Shown in pieces: positions 43,742 to 53,166 of a DNA stretch of 64,000 nt; the stretch's first letter is position 1; each line of letters opens with the position of its first letter. The stretch is from the NCBI RefSeq assembly GCF_037203705.1, contig NZ_JBBCAT010000003.1:186001-250000 (forward strand), in the 5' to 3' direction. Position numbers and translations under genes: made by a program. Source of the stretch: Prosthecomicrobium sp. N25 (GTDB taxonomy: Bacteria > Pseudomonadota > Alphaproteobacteria > Rhizobiales > Ancalomicrobiaceae). The notes under the pieces are model-generated. The model made no database searches. It was not told the DNA's origin and saw only the letters and a list, made by a program, of their open reading frames with translations.

Positions 43742-44755
43742 ATGTCCATCGCCTACGATGCGCCTGCGACCCTGGCCGGATTCGACCAGACCCGCCGCCA
43801 GCTCGCCGACGCCTACGCCCTCGGCCGATCGCTGGCAGGCGACGTCGACCGCATCCACTTCGTCGCCTGCGGCTCGGCGAACCGCGCCATGCGGGGCCTC
43901 GCATGGTGGATCGAGCATCTCTCTCCGAGCCTGGAGGTGAAACGGTCGTTCCCCGCCGAGTTCATGGCCCAGGACCCGCGGCGTCTCGACGGGCGCACCC
44001 TGGTCTTCCTCGCGTCCAAGTCGGGCAACACGCCCGAGACGGTCGCGGCGGCCGGCTTCCTGAAGGACCGCCCCGCCAAGGTCGTGGCCTTCTCGCAATT
44101 CGCCGACCGCCCGCTCGCCCGCGAGGTCGGGACCACCTTCCTGGTCGGCGACACGGCCGAATCCTTCACCGCCATGGCGATGCTGATGCATGCCCTCGTC
44201 GCAGGTCTGCTCGCCGAACGCGACGGCTGGACCGAGGCCGGGAATCTGATGGCCGGGCTCGACGCCCTGCCGGCGGCCGTCTGCCAGGCCGCCGTGGCCA
44301 ACGACGCCCGGGCGGCGCGCGACGCCGAGGCGTTCCGGGACGACGACCGCATCTACCACGTCGCCTCCGGCCCGGGCTTCACCACCGCTTACGTGTTCGG
44401 CGTCTGCATCCTCATGGAGATGCTCTGGCTCCACAGCTATCCGATCGACGCCGCCGAGTTCTTCCACGGCCCCTTCGAGATCGTGGACAAGCAGACGCCG
44501 CTCGTCCTCCTCATGGGCGAGGACCCGACCCGGCCGATCATGGACCGCGTCGAGCGCTTCTGCGACACCTATGCGGAACGCGTCATGAAATACGACAGCC
44601 GCGTCTACCCGATGCCCGGCGTGCCGGCGTCGGCCCGGCCGATCCTCGCCCCCTACGTGCTGCAGGCGGCGCTGAAGCGCTACGCCGCGCACCTCTCCGT
44701 GCTCCGCGACCAGCCCCTGAGCACGCGCCGCTACATGTGGAAGGTGGCCTACTGA
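43742..44755 (+). CDS. frlB: SIS-domain sugar-phosphate deglycase, FrlB-like
   Basis: A 337-residue protein with two SIS domains. DRIHFVACGSANRAM, FLASKSGNTPETV, MEMLWLHSYPIDAAEFFHGPFEIV and the C-terminal RRYMWKVAY parallel E. coli FrlB, which splits fructoselysine 6-phosphate into lysine and glucose 6-phosphate; the Glu and His in EFFHGPFE fit its catalytic pair. The start at ATG 43742 has GGAAA upstream. The next gene encodes a FrlD-like kinase, so the two-step Amadori pathway (phosphorylate, then deglycate) is present. The amino-acid part of the substrate is not determined. Confidence 0.8.
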   Translation: MSIAYDAPATLAGFDQTRRQLADAYALGRSLAGDVDRIHFVACGSANRAMRGLAWWIEHLSPSLEVKRSFPAEFMAQDPRRLDGRTLVFLASKSGNTPETVAAAGFLKDRPAKVVAFSQFADRPLAREVGTTFLVGDTAESFTAMAMLMHALVAGLLAERDGWTEAGNLMAGLDALPAAVCQAAVANDARAARDAEAFRDDDRIYHVASGPGFTTAYVFGVCILMEMLWLHSYPIDAAEFFHGPFEIVDKQTPLVLLMGEDPTRPIMDRVERFCDTYAERVMKYDSRVYPMPGVPASARPILAPYVLQAALKRYAAHLSVLRDQPLSTRRYMWKVAY

Positions 44756-44765
44756 GCCGGAGCGG

Positions 44766-45635
44766 ATGGTCGTGGCGAAGCCCCTGAAGATCCTCGGCCT
44801 GGGTGACAACACGGTCGACACCTATGTCGACCTCGGCCTGCAGTTCCCGGGCGGCAACGCGGTCAATGTCGCGGTCCTGGCCCGGCGCCTCGGCTGCGAG
44901 ACCGCCTACATGGGCTGCCTCGGCTCGGATTCGACGGCCGCCGTGATCGAGACGGCACTCCGGGACGAGGACGTCGACCTCGCGCGCTGCCGCCGCCGGC
45001 CCGGGCCGAACGCCCGCGTGCTCATCGCACACAACGAGGGCGACCGCCGCTTCGTCCGCTCCTCGCCGGGCGTCCGCGGCGCGTGGGGTGGCTTCGACGC
45101 GGCGGACCTCGCCTATGTCGGCAGCTTCGACCACGTCCACACCAGCATCTACAGCGAGCTCGGCTCGGCCCTGCCGGCGATCGGTCGGGTCGCCCGCAGC
45201 CTCTCCTTCGACTACTCCGAGCGCTGGACCCCGGAGAACCTGGCCGCCACCCTGCCCGATGTGGGCATCGCCTTCCTGTCCTACCCCAAGGTGGCCGAGG
45301 CCGAGTGCCGTCGGCTCGCCGAGGACTGCGCCGCGCGAGGCCCCCGCATCGTCGTCGTGACCCGCGGCCTGGACGGTTCGGTCGCCCTGGTCGACGGCGA
45401 ATGGCACCGGGGCGGCGTCGTGCCGACCGAGGTGGTCGACACGCTGGGCGCCGGCGACGGCTTCATCACCGCCTTCCTCGTTTCGCGGCTCTGCGGCCGC
45501 ACCGTGCCCGAAGCCCTGATGGCCGGCGCCGCCCATGCGGCGTCCGTCTGCCGCTACCGGGGCGCCTTCGGTCACGGCTCCCCCTGGACCTCCGGCGAGC
45601 ATCTGGAACAAGGTGCCGCGAGCATGGGAACCTGA
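44766..45635 (+). CDS. frlD: PfkB-family kinase, fructoselysine 6-kinase (FrlD)-like
   Basis: A 289-residue ribokinase-like kinase. ILGLGDNTVDTYVDLGLQ and FPGGNAVNVAVLARRLG match the FrlD N-terminus (GDNxVDxY and GGNAVNVAV), and VDTLGAGDGFITAFL is the PfkB signature with the catalytic Asp. It would phosphorylate the sugar C6 of an imported glycated amino acid before the FrlB-like deglycase acts. CCGGAGCGG precedes ATG 44766, ten bases after the deglycase stop; the next gene begins three bases after its own stop. Other PfkB substrates are possible, but the pairing with the FrlB-like gene is strong. Confidence 0.8.
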   Translation: MVVAKPLKILGLGDNTVDTYVDLGLQFPGGNAVNVAVLARRLGCETAYMGCLGSDSTAAVIETALRDEDVDLARCRRRPGPNARVLIAHNEGDRRFVRSSPGVRGAWGGFDAADLAYVGSFDHVHTSIYSELGSALPAIGRVARSLSFDYSERWTPENLAATLPDVGIAFLSYPKVAEAECRRLAEDCAARGPRIVVVTRGLDGSVALVDGEWHRGGVVPTEVVDTLGAGDGFITAFLVSRLCGRTVPEALMAGAAHAASVCRYRGAFGHGSPWTSGEHLEQGAASMGT

Positions 45636-45638
45636 GAC

Positions 45639-47690
45639 ATGGCTTGGCGCATCGGCATCGATTCCGGCGGCACTTTCACGGACGTCTGTCTGTTCGACGA
45701 CGCGACCGGCCGCGTCGAGGTCTGGAAGGTGCCCTCCACGCCCGACGACCCGTCCCGCGCCATCGCGCGCGGCACCGAGGAGGGCCTCGCCCGCGTCGGC
45801 GCCGGGGCGGCGGACGTCGTCTATTTCGGCCACGGCACGACCGTCGCCACCAACGCGCTGATCCAGCATCGGGGCGTGAAGACCGGGCTTCTCACCACCG
45901 CCGGCTTCCGCGACCTCATCGAGATCGGCCGCCAGAAGCGGCCCGAGCTCTACGACCTGCAGGCCGACAAGGCCCCGGCGCTCGTCACCCGCGACCTGCG
46001 CATCGAGGTCGGCGAGCGCCTGCGCCATGACGGCTCGGTCATGACGCCCCTCGACGAGGCCGCCGTCCGCGCCGCCGCCCTGACCCTGAAGGCCGCCGGC
46101 GTGAAGGCCGTGGCGATCGGGTTCCTTTACGGCTTCGTCCGCCCCGACCACGAGGTCCGCGCCCGGGCCATCGTCGAGGAGGTCTTCCCCGACGCCTTCG
46201 TGTGCGCCTCCCACGAGGTCGCCCCCGAATTCCGCGAGTACGAGCGGATCTCCACCGCCGTCGTGAACGCCTATCTGGGCCCGGTCATGCACGGCTACAT
46301 CCGCCGGCTCGCCGCCCGCCTCGCCGAGCTCGGAATCGCGGTCGCCCCGCACCTGACCCAGTCCAACGGCGGCGTCATCGGCTTCGACGCGGCCGCGCGC
46401 CTGCCGGTCCGCACCGTCCTCTCCGGTCCCTCCACTGGGGTGGTCGCCGGCCAGGCGCTCGGCGTCATGACGGGTATCCCCGACCTGATCACCTTCGACA
46501 TGGGCGGCACGTCGAGCGACGTCGCGCTCCTGAAGAACGGGGTCGCGGGCCTCGCCAGCGACGCGACCGTGCACGGCTATCCGATCAAGGCGCCGATGCT
46601 CGACATCCACACGGTCGGCGCCGGCGGCGGCTCGATCGCCCACATCGACTCCGGCGGCCTCCTGAAGGTCGGCCCGCGCTCGGCCGGCGCCGACCCCGGC
46701 CCTGTCTGCTACGACCGCGGCAACACCGAGCCGACCGTCACGGACGCCAACGTGGTGCTCCAGACCCTGAACCCGCAGGAACTCCTCGGCGGCCGCATGA
46801 AGATCCGCCAGGATCTCGCTGTGGCCGCGGTGAAGCGCCTCGCCGAACAGCTCGGCATGGACCCGATGGAGACCGCGCAGGGCATCGTCTCGGTGGTCAC
46901 CGCCAACATGGCGAAGGCGATCCGGGTGATCAGCGTCCAGCGCGGCCACGACCCGCGCGACTACACCCTCGTCGCCTTCGGGGGCGCCGGCCCGGTCCAC
47001 GCCGCCCGGCTCGCCCGCGAGCTCGACATGAAGCGCATCCTGGTGCCGAGGAATCCCGGCATCGGCTGCGCCCTCGGCCTGCTGCTGACCGACCTGCGCG
47101 CCAATTTCGCCACCACCCGCCTGATGACCCTCGCCGCGGGCCTCGAGTCCGAGATCGGCGGAATCTTCGAGGGCCTCGCCGCCGAGGCGGGCCACTGGTT
47201 CGACGAGGAGGCCGTGGCGTCGGCCGACCGCCGGCTCCGCCGCACGGTCGACATGCGCTACCGGGGCCAGAACTACGAACTCGCCATCGACGTCCCCGAC
47301 GGCCCGGTTGGCCCCGCCACCCTGGCGGCGCTCGCGGACGGCTTCGCGGCCGCCCACAAGCGCCTCTACGGCTTCGTCGCCGCCGAGGAGGCCGTGCAGC
47401 TCGTCACCTTCCGGGTCGAGGCCATCGGCTTCGTGCCGAAGGCCGAGTTCAAGCCCGAGCCCGACGCCGGCCCGGACGCCTCCGCGGCGAAGATGGGCGA
47501 GCGCGAGGTGTGGTTCCCCGAGGCCCACGGCTTCGTGCGCGTGACCGTGTACGACCGCGAGAAGCTGAAGCCCGGCAACCGCATCGTCGGCCCCGCCATC
47601 GTCGAGCAGATGGACGCCACCACGGTCCTGCTGCCCAACATGACCGCCCATGTCGAGCCCTACCTCAACCTGATCCTGGAGACGCTCTGA
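45639..47690 (+). CDS. hyuA: Hydantoinase/oxoprolinase subunit A (HyuA)
   Basis: A 683-residue ATP-dependent cyclic-amide hydrolase subunit. WRIGIDSGGTFTDVCLFD is the N-terminal actin-like phosphate loop, GHGTTVATNALIQH and ITFDMGGTSSDVAL complete the ATPase fold. Together with subunit B the family opens five-membered lactams such as hydantoins or 5-oxoproline using ATP. It starts three bases after the kinase gene and overlaps hyuB by one base (TGATG). Placing this enzyme in a deglycase operon is unusual. Confidence 0.9.
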   Translation: MAWRIGIDSGGTFTDVCLFDDATGRVEVWKVPSTPDDPSRAIARGTEEGLARVGAGAADVVYFGHGTTVATNALIQHRGVKTGLLTTAGFRDLIEIGRQKRPELYDLQADKAPALVTRDLRIEVGERLRHDGSVMTPLDEAAVRAAALTLKAAGVKAVAIGFLYGFVRPDHEVRARAIVEEVFPDAFVCASHEVAPEFREYERISTAVVNAYLGPVMHGYIRRLAARLAELGIAVAPHLTQSNGGVIGFDAAARLPVRTVLSGPSTGVVAGQALGVMTGIPDLITFDMGGTSSDVALLKNGVAGLASDATVHGYPIKAPMLDIHTVGAGGGSIAHIDSGGLLKVGPRSAGADPGPVCYDRGNTEPTVTDANVVLQTLNPQELLGGRMKIRQDLAVAAVKRLAEQLGMDPMETAQGIVSVVTANMAKAIRVISVQRGHDPRDYTLVAFGGAGPVHAARLARELDMKRILVPRNPGIGCALGLLLTDLRANFATTRLMTLAAGLESEIGGIFEGLAAEAGHWFDEEAVASADRRLRRTVDMRYRGQNYELAIDVPDGPVGPATLAALADGFAAAHKRLYGFVAAEEAVQLVTFRVEAIGFVPKAEFKPEPDAGPDASAAKMGEREVWFPEAHGFVRVTVYDREKLKPGNRIVGPAIVEQMDATTVLLPNMTAHVEPYLNLILETL

Positions 47691-49312
47691 TGCACGCCCC
47701 GCGACCGGAGCCCGTGGCCGTCGACCCGATCACCGTCGAGGTGATCGGCAGCGCCTTCTCGTCGATCACCGAGGAGATGGGCGAGGCGCTGGTCAAGGCC
47801 AGCTACTCCACGAACATCAAGGAGCGGCGCGACTGCTCCACCGCCCTCTTCGACCTGGACGGCACGACCCTCTGCCAGGCCGAGCACATCCCCATGCACC
47901 TCGGCAGCTTCATCGGCATCATCCCGCACATCCTGAAGCGCCATGCGGTCGCCGACATGCGCTCCGGCGACGTCTTCATCGGCAACGACGCCTACGAGGG
48001 CGGCGGCACGCACCTGCCCGACATCGTCCTCGCCGAGCCGATCTTCCACGACGGCGTCATGGTCGCCTGGGCGGTCAACACCGCCCACCACGCCGACTTC
48101 GCCGACCGCGGCCACGCCCACATCTTCCAGGAGGGCATCCGCATCCCGCCGATCCGCCTCTACCGGGCCGGCGAGCTCTTGACCGACGTCCAGGAGCTGA
48201 TCCTGCTGAACTGCCAGGTCCCGCGCGAGCGCCTGTCGGACCTGCGCGCCCAGATGGCCGCGAACCGGATGGGCGTCGAGCGCGTCGGGGCGCTTTGCGA
48301 CAAGTACGGCCGCGACGTCGTGCTCGCCGCCGGCCGCGCCCTGCAGGACTATGCCGAGCGCAAGATGCGCGCCGGCATCGCCGCGATTCCGGACGGCACC
48401 TACCGCTTCGCCGACCGCTTCGACGGCCCGGAGATCGAGGGCGACATTGAGTTCAAGGTCGAGATCACCGTGCGGGGCGACGAGATGCATCTGCATTTCG
48501 ACAGCCCCAGGCAGGTCCGCGCCGGCTTCAACATGGTCTATACCGCGCTGCTCTCGACCGTCTACTACGCGGTCAAGACCGTGGTCGACCCGACCATCCC
48601 GCCGAATTCCGGCCTCGCCCGCCCGCTGACCGTCACGGCGCCCGAAGGCACCGTGCTGAACTGCAAGTCGCCCGCCGCCGTCAACGGCCGCATCGCGCCC
48701 TGCCAGCGCGTCGTCGACCTGATCCACGGCGCCCTCGCCCAGGCGGTTCCCGACCGCGTCATCGCCGCCTGCAACGGCGCCTGCGCGTCGGCCGTCTTCG
48801 TCGGCGAGATGCCCGGCACCGGCGACCTCTGGGTCTACCTGGAGACGATCGGCGGCGGCTCCGGGGCCCGGCCGAACAAGGACGGCCTCGACGGCGTGCA
48901 CGTGCACATGACCAACACCTCGAACCTGCCCGTCGAGGCGCTGGAGGTCGAGTATCCGCTGACCGTCGTGCGCTACGAGCTCGTCGACGGCTCCGGCGGC
49001 CGCGGCCGCCAGCGCGGCGGCATGGGGCTGCGCCGCGTCTACCGCGCCGAGGCGCCCTGCCGGGTCGACATCGACGGCTCGCGATTTCACACGCGGCCCT
49101 GGGGCCTCGCCGGGGGCGAGCCGGGCGCAGGCGGCGCCTTCGAGTTCGGCGAGGGCGTCGGCCCGTTCCGGCGCGGCGAGGGTACGCTGGAGCCGGGCCA
49201 GACGGTCGGCATCGTCACCCCCGGCGCGGGCGGCTACGGCCCCTACGCGGAGCGCGACCCGGCCGCCGTCGAGCGCGACCGCGCCGAGCGCCGCATGCTT
49301 GAAGGAGCGTGA
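47690..49312 (+). CDS. hyuB: Hydantoinase/oxoprolinase subunit B (HyuB)
   Basis: A 540-residue subunit. DPITVEVIGSAFSSITEEMGEALVKASYSTNIKERRDCSTALFD is the standard HyuB N-terminus, GNDAYEGGGTHLPDI and NTAHHADF (His-rich) form the probable metal-binding active site, and the C-terminal DGSGGRGRQRGGMGLRR is conserved. ATG 47690 overlaps the hyuA stop. An 84-base gap leads to the ABC permease genes on the same strand. The lactam substrate is unknown; a lactam released from, or still bound to, a sugar is inferred. Confidence 0.9.
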   Translation: MHAPRPEPVAVDPITVEVIGSAFSSITEEMGEALVKASYSTNIKERRDCSTALFDLDGTTLCQAEHIPMHLGSFIGIIPHILKRHAVADMRSGDVFIGNDAYEGGGTHLPDIVLAEPIFHDGVMVAWAVNTAHHADFADRGHAHIFQEGIRIPPIRLYRAGELLTDVQELILLNCQVPRERLSDLRAQMAANRMGVERVGALCDKYGRDVVLAAGRALQDYAERKMRAGIAAIPDGTYRFADRFDGPEIEGDIEFKVEITVRGDEMHLHFDSPRQVRAGFNMVYTALLSTVYYAVKTVVDPTIPPNSGLARPLTVTAPEGTVLNCKSPAAVNGRIAPCQRVVDLIHGALAQAVPDRVIAACNGACASAVFVGEMPGTGDLWVYLETIGGGSGARPNKDGLDGVHVHMTNTSNLPVEALEVEYPLTVVRYELVDGSGGRGRQRGGMGLRRVYRAEAPCRVDIDGSRFHTRPWGLAGGEPGAGGAFEFGEGVGPFRRGEGTLEPGQTVGIVTPGAGGYGPYAERDPAAVERDRAERRMLEGA

Positions 49313-49396
49313 GCGGATGCCGGGCGTGGCCGCACTGAAGCACCGTCGGCCGCGCCCCGGCCCCGCCGCCGCATCCTCGAGGACGGGAGCCCGCGC

Positions 49397-50344
49397 GTGA
49401 TCTGGCTCGGCAAACGCCTCCTGACGGCGGTCTTCCTGGTCTGGGCTGTGGCGACGCTGGTCTTCCTGGCGATCCACCTCGTGCCCGGCGATCCCGCCGA
49501 ACTTCTGCTTGCCCAGCAGGGCGGCTCGCCGGACCCGAGCGCCGTCGCGGCCCTGAAGGCGCAACTCGGGCTCGACCGGCCCGTGCTGGTCCAATACGCC
49601 GACGCCATGCTGCGGCTCGTCCGCGGCGACCTCGGCGCCTCGCTGCGCGACGGCACGCCCGTCACCGCCCAGATCGCCCTGCGGCTGCCGCGCACCCTGG
49701 AGCTGATCGGCGCCGCCGGGCTGATCGCGGTCCTTCTCGGCATCCCGATCGGCACGCTCGCGGCCGTCAACCGCGACCGCCCCTTCGACCGCATCGTCTC
49801 CGGCTTCGCCGGCCTCACCCTGGCGGTCCCGGTCTTCGTCCTCGGCACGCTCTGCATCATGGTCTTCGCCCAGTGGCTCCGCTGGGTGCCGGCGGGCGGC
49901 TACGTGCCCTTCGCGCAGGACCCGGGCAAGCACCTCCTGCTCCTCTCCATGCCGGCGCTCTGCATCGGCCTCGGTCTCGCCGGCATGGTCACGCGCATGA
50001 CCCGCACGGCGGTCCTCGACGTCATGGCCCGCGACTTCGTCCGCACCGCCCGCGCCAAGGGCCTGCGCGGCACGCCCATCCTGGTCCACCACGTGCTGCG
50101 CAACGCGCTCATTCCGGTCGTCACCGTGCTGGCCCTGAACCTCGGGGGCCTGCTCGGCGGCACCGTGCTGGTGGAGTTCGTCTTCAACTGGCCGGGCCTC
50201 TCCGGCTATCTGGTCAGCGCCGTCGGCGCGCGCGACTATCCCGAGGTGGTCGGCATCATCCTGGTGATCTCGATCCTCTTCGTCCTCCTCAACATCCTGG
50301 TCGACATGGTCTATGTCGCGCTCGACCCGAGGGTGCGCCAATGA
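49397..50344 (+). CDS. ABC transporter permease, DppB-like
   Basis: A 315-residue protein with six helices, beginning MIWLGKRLLTAVFLVWAVATLVF, and carrying the EAA loop VRTARAKGLRGTPILVHHVLRNALIPVV. The start is GTG 49397 with GGGAG upstream. The stop overlaps the start of the permease-ATPase fusion gene. It has no binding protein beside it; the one at 39.6 kb, under the same operator, is the probable partner. Confidence 0.88.
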   Translation: MIWLGKRLLTAVFLVWAVATLVFLAIHLVPGDPAELLLAQQGGSPDPSAVAALKAQLGLDRPVLVQYADAMLRLVRGDLGASLRDGTPVTAQIALRLPRTLELIGAAGLIAVLLGIPIGTLAAVNRDRPFDRIVSGFAGLTLAVPVFVLGTLCIMVFAQWLRWVPAGGYVPFAQDPGKHLLLLSMPALCIGLGLAGMVTRMTRTAVLDVMARDFVRTARAKGLRGTPILVHHVLRNALIPVVTVLALNLGGLLGGTVLVEFVFNWPGLSGYLVSAVGARDYPEVVGIILVISILFVLLNILVDMVYVALDPRVRQ

Positions 50345-52164
50345 GGAGCCGCTTTCCCTGGGTCGCCGCCCTCCTGCTCGTCCTGCTGATCGGCCTCGCC
50401 CTGGCGGCCCCCTACCTGCCGCTCCAGAACCCCGTGCGCATGAGCGTGCCGAAGCGCATGGCCCCGCCGAGCTGGGATTTCCCGCTCGGCAACGACGAGT
50501 TCGGCCGCGACGTCCTCTCCCGCATCGTCTGGGGCGCGCGCGCCTCGCTGCTCGTCGCCTTCGCGTCCGCCGCAATCGCCTCGGTCGTCGGCACCGCCCT
50601 CGGCGTGCTCGGCGGCTACCTGCGGGGCACCACCGAATTCATGGCGCTGCGCTTCGTCGACGTCCTCCTCTGCTTCCCGCCCCTGCTCCTCGCGCTGCTG
50701 GTTGTCACCCTGCTCGGCCCCGGCGTCGGCACGCTCATCCCGGTCCTCGCGCTGGTCTTCATCCCGGGCTTCACGCGCGTCGCCTATGCGGGCGTCCTCT
50801 CCGTCCGCAGCCACGAATATGTCGAGGCCGTGCGCGCCCTCGGCGCCGGTCCGGGGCGGATCATGTGGCGGACGGTGCTGCCCAACATCGGCGGGCCGAT
50901 CCTGGTCCAGTTCAGCCTCGTCACCGCGACCGCCGTCGTGCTGGAATCCGGCCTCTCCTTCCTGGGCCTCGGCGTGGTGCCGCCGGCGCCGTCCTGGGGC
51001 CTGATGATCGGGTCGGCGCGGGCCACCATGACGCAGCAACCGCTCCTGCTGCTCTGGCCCTGCCTCGCGCTGACGCTGACGATCCTGATCATGAACGCGC
51101 TCTGCGACGGCCTGCGCGACCTCTTCGACCCGCATCCCGAGCCCGCCTCGCTCTGGGGCCGCCTGACCGGCCTCCGCCCCGCCACGGACCCGGCGGCGCC
51201 CGCGCCGGCCCTCCTCGACATCCGCGACCTGACCCTCGAGATCCCCGCCGCCGACTACACGATCCGCCCCGTCCGCGACCTGTCGCTGCATGTCGCCCGG
51301 GGCGAGACGCTGGCGATCGTCGGCGAATCCGGGTCCGGCAAGTCGCTGACCGGTCTCGCCGTCATGGGCCTGCTGCCGGCCGTGGTCCGCCCCGCCGCCG
51401 GCTCGATCCGCTTCGACGGCCGCGAACTCCTCGACCTCGACGAGGCCGCCCTCGCCGACCTGCGCGGACGGTCGGTGGCTATGATCTTCCAGGACCCGAT
51501 GTCGAGCCTGAACCCGGTCCACCGGGTCGGCGACCAGATCGCCGAGGCGATCCTGGCCCATGGCCGGCTCGGCCGCGGCGCGGCGATGCGCAAGGCCGTC
51601 GACCTGATGGCGAGCGTCGGCATCCCGGACCCGGAGACACGTGCCCGTGCCTTTCCGCACGAGCTCTCCGGCGGCATGCGCCAGCGCGTCATGATCGCCA
51701 TGGCGATCGCCAACGACCCCGTGCTGCTGATCGCCGACGAGCCCACCACCGCGCTCGACGTCACCATCCAGGCGCAGGTGCTCGAGCTGCTCGCGGACCT
51801 GAAGACGCGCCTCGACTTGGCGATGATCTTCGTCAGCCACAGCCTGCCCGTGGTCGCCTCCATCGCCGACCGGGTCGTCGTCCTCTACGCCGGCGAACTG
51901 GTCGAGGAGGGCCCGACCGCCGCGGTCTTCGCCCGCCCGCGCCACCCCTACACGGCCGCCCTGCTGGCGAGCGCCCCGGACGACAGCGGCCGCGCCCCGA
52001 AGCCGATCGAGGGGACCGTGCCGGCCCCCAACGAGATCCCGCCGGGCTGCGTCTTCGCCCCGCGCTGCGCGCTCCGCGTCGCCGCCTGCGAGGCGAGCCG
52101 GCCCGCCCTGGAGTCCCCGGCCGAGGGCCGGGTGACCCGCTGCCTGCGCTGGAGGGACCTGTGA
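50341..52164 (+). CDS. ABC permease-ATPase fusion (DppC-DppD)
   Basis: A 607-residue fusion. Residues 1 to about 270 are a DppC-type permease (GNDEFGRDVLSRIVWGARASL, EAA loop LGAGPGRIMWRTVLPNIGG), and about 285-607 an OppD-type ATPase with [56 protein letters not shown] and a four-cysteine tail CVFAPRCALRVAAC. No stop or frameshift separates them, and the joining segment GLRPATDPAAPAPALLDI is a natural linker. Such fusions are known but uncommon. ATG 50341 overlaps the DppB stop; the stop overlaps the next ATPase GTG. Confidence 0.9.
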   Translation: MRSRFPWVAALLLVLLIGLALAAPYLPLQNPVRMSVPKRMAPPSWDFPLGNDEFGRDVLSRIVWGARASLLVAFASAAIASVVGTALGVLGGYLRGTTEFMALRFVDVLLCFPPLLLALLVVTLLGPGVGTLIPVLALVFIPGFTRVAYAGVLSVRSHEYVEAVRALGAGPGRIMWRTVLPNIGGPILVQFSLVTATAVVLESGLSFLGLGVVPPAPSWGLMIGSARATMTQQPLLLLWPCLALTLTILIMNALCDGLRDLFDPHPEPASLWGRLTGLRPATDPAAPAPALLDIRDLTLEIPAADYTIRPVRDLSLHVARGETLAIVGESGSGKSLTGLAVMGLLPAVVRPAAGSIRFDGRELLDLDEAALADLRGRSVAMIFQDPMSSLNPVHRVGDQIAEAILAHGRLGRGAAMRKAVDLMASVGIPDPETRARAFPHELSGGMRQRVMIAMAIANDPVLLIADEPTTALDVTIQAQVLELLADLKTRLDLAMIFVSHSLPVVASIADRVVVLYAGELVEEGPTAAVFARPRHPYTAALLASAPDDSGRAPKPIEGTVPAPNEIPPGCVFAPRCALRVAACEASRPALESPAEGRVTRCLRWRDL

Positions 52165-53147
52165 GCGAGCCGCTCGTCCGCGCCGACAAGCTCTCCCGCG
52201 CCTTCCCGGCCCGCGGCGGCCTGCCGCTCTTCGGCAAGCGGCGGTCGATCCGCGCCGTGACCGACGTCGACTTGACCGTCGCCCGCGGCGAGACGGTCGG
52301 CCTCGTCGGCGAGAGCGGGTCCGGCAAGTCGACCATCGGCCGCATGGTGCTCGGTCTGTCACGCCCGACCGCCGGCACGGTCCGGTTCGACGGCATCGAC
52401 GTCGCCGCCGCCGACCCGGCGACCCTGCGGGCGCTGCGCCGGCGCATGCAGCTCGTCTTCCAGGATCCCTATTCGAGCCTCGACCCCCGCCGCCGCATCG
52501 GCGCGCAGATCGCCGACGGCCTCGATATCCACGGTCTCCTGCCGCCGAAGGATCGCCCCGCCCGGGTCGCCGAGCTCCTCGCCGCCGTCGGGCTGCGGCC
52601 GGAGCACGCCGAACGCCACGCCCATGCCTTCTCGGGCGGCCAGAGGCAGCGCATCGGCATCGCCCGCGCGCTCGCCACCAACCCGGACTTCATCGTCGCC
52701 GACGAGCCCGTCTCGGCGCTGGACGTCTCCGTTCAGGCCCAGGTCCTGGCCCTGCTGGAGGACCTGCGCGCCCGCCTCGGCCTCGCCATGCTGTTCATCA
52801 GCCACGACCTGCCGGCCGTCCGCCATCTCTGCGACCGCGTCGTGGTGCTCTACCTCGGGCGGGTGATGGAAGAGGGCCCGACCGCCGAGGTCTTCGGCAA
52901 TCCCCGCCACCCCTACACCCGCGCGCTCCTGTCCGCCGCCCCGTCGCTCGACCCCGCCCGCCGCCGCCGGCGCGACATCCTGATGGGCGAACCGCCGAGC
53001 CCCGCCGACCCGCCGTCCGGTTGCGTCTTCCGCACCCGCTGCCGCTTCGCGACCGCCGACTGCGCCGCCGTCGTGCCCCCGCTCGAGACGGTCGGCCCCG
53101 ACCACCGCGCCGCCTGCATCCGCCTGGACGCCGTCGGCGAAGCCTGA
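52161..53147 (+). CDS. ABC ATPase, DppF/OppF-like
   Basis: A 328-residue ATPase with [56 protein letters not shown] and a CVFRTRCRFATADC cysteine tail. The start is GTG 52161, overlapping the fusion-gene stop as GTGA. It completes the importer: DppB-like permease, DppC-D fusion, and this ATPase. The RidA-like gene follows 19 bases later. Confidence 0.9.
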   Translation: MSEPLVRADKLSRAFPARGGLPLFGKRRSIRAVTDVDLTVARGETVGLVGESGSGKSTIGRMVLGLSRPTAGTVRFDGIDVAAADPATLRALRRRMQLVFQDPYSSLDPRRRIGAQIADGLDIHGLLPPKDRPARVAELLAAVGLRPEHAERHAHAFSGGQRQRIGIARALATNPDFIVADEPVSALDVSVQAQVLALLEDLRARLGLAMLFISHDLPAVRHLCDRVVVLYLGRVMEEGPTAEVFGNPRHPYTRALLSAAPSLDPARRRRRDILMGEPPSPADPPSGCVFRTRCRFATADCAAVVPPLETVGPDHRAACIRLDAVGEA

Positions 53148-53166
53148 ACCCCGAGGAGAAAATCCC

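Noticed and set aside
44583-47651. Open frame of 1022 codons on the minus strand
   Set aside because: Antisense to frlB, frlD and hyuA, all with clear family motifs and ribosome sites; the translation is a typical GC-driven shadow.
47660-50575. Open frame of 971 codons on the minus strand
   Set aside because: Antisense to hyuB and the DppB-like permease gene; no recognisable domain.
50341-52164. Separate permease and ATPase genes instead of a fusion
   Set aside because: The frame is continuous, with no start codon and ribosome site at the junction strong enough to require two genes, and fused proteins of this type are known.
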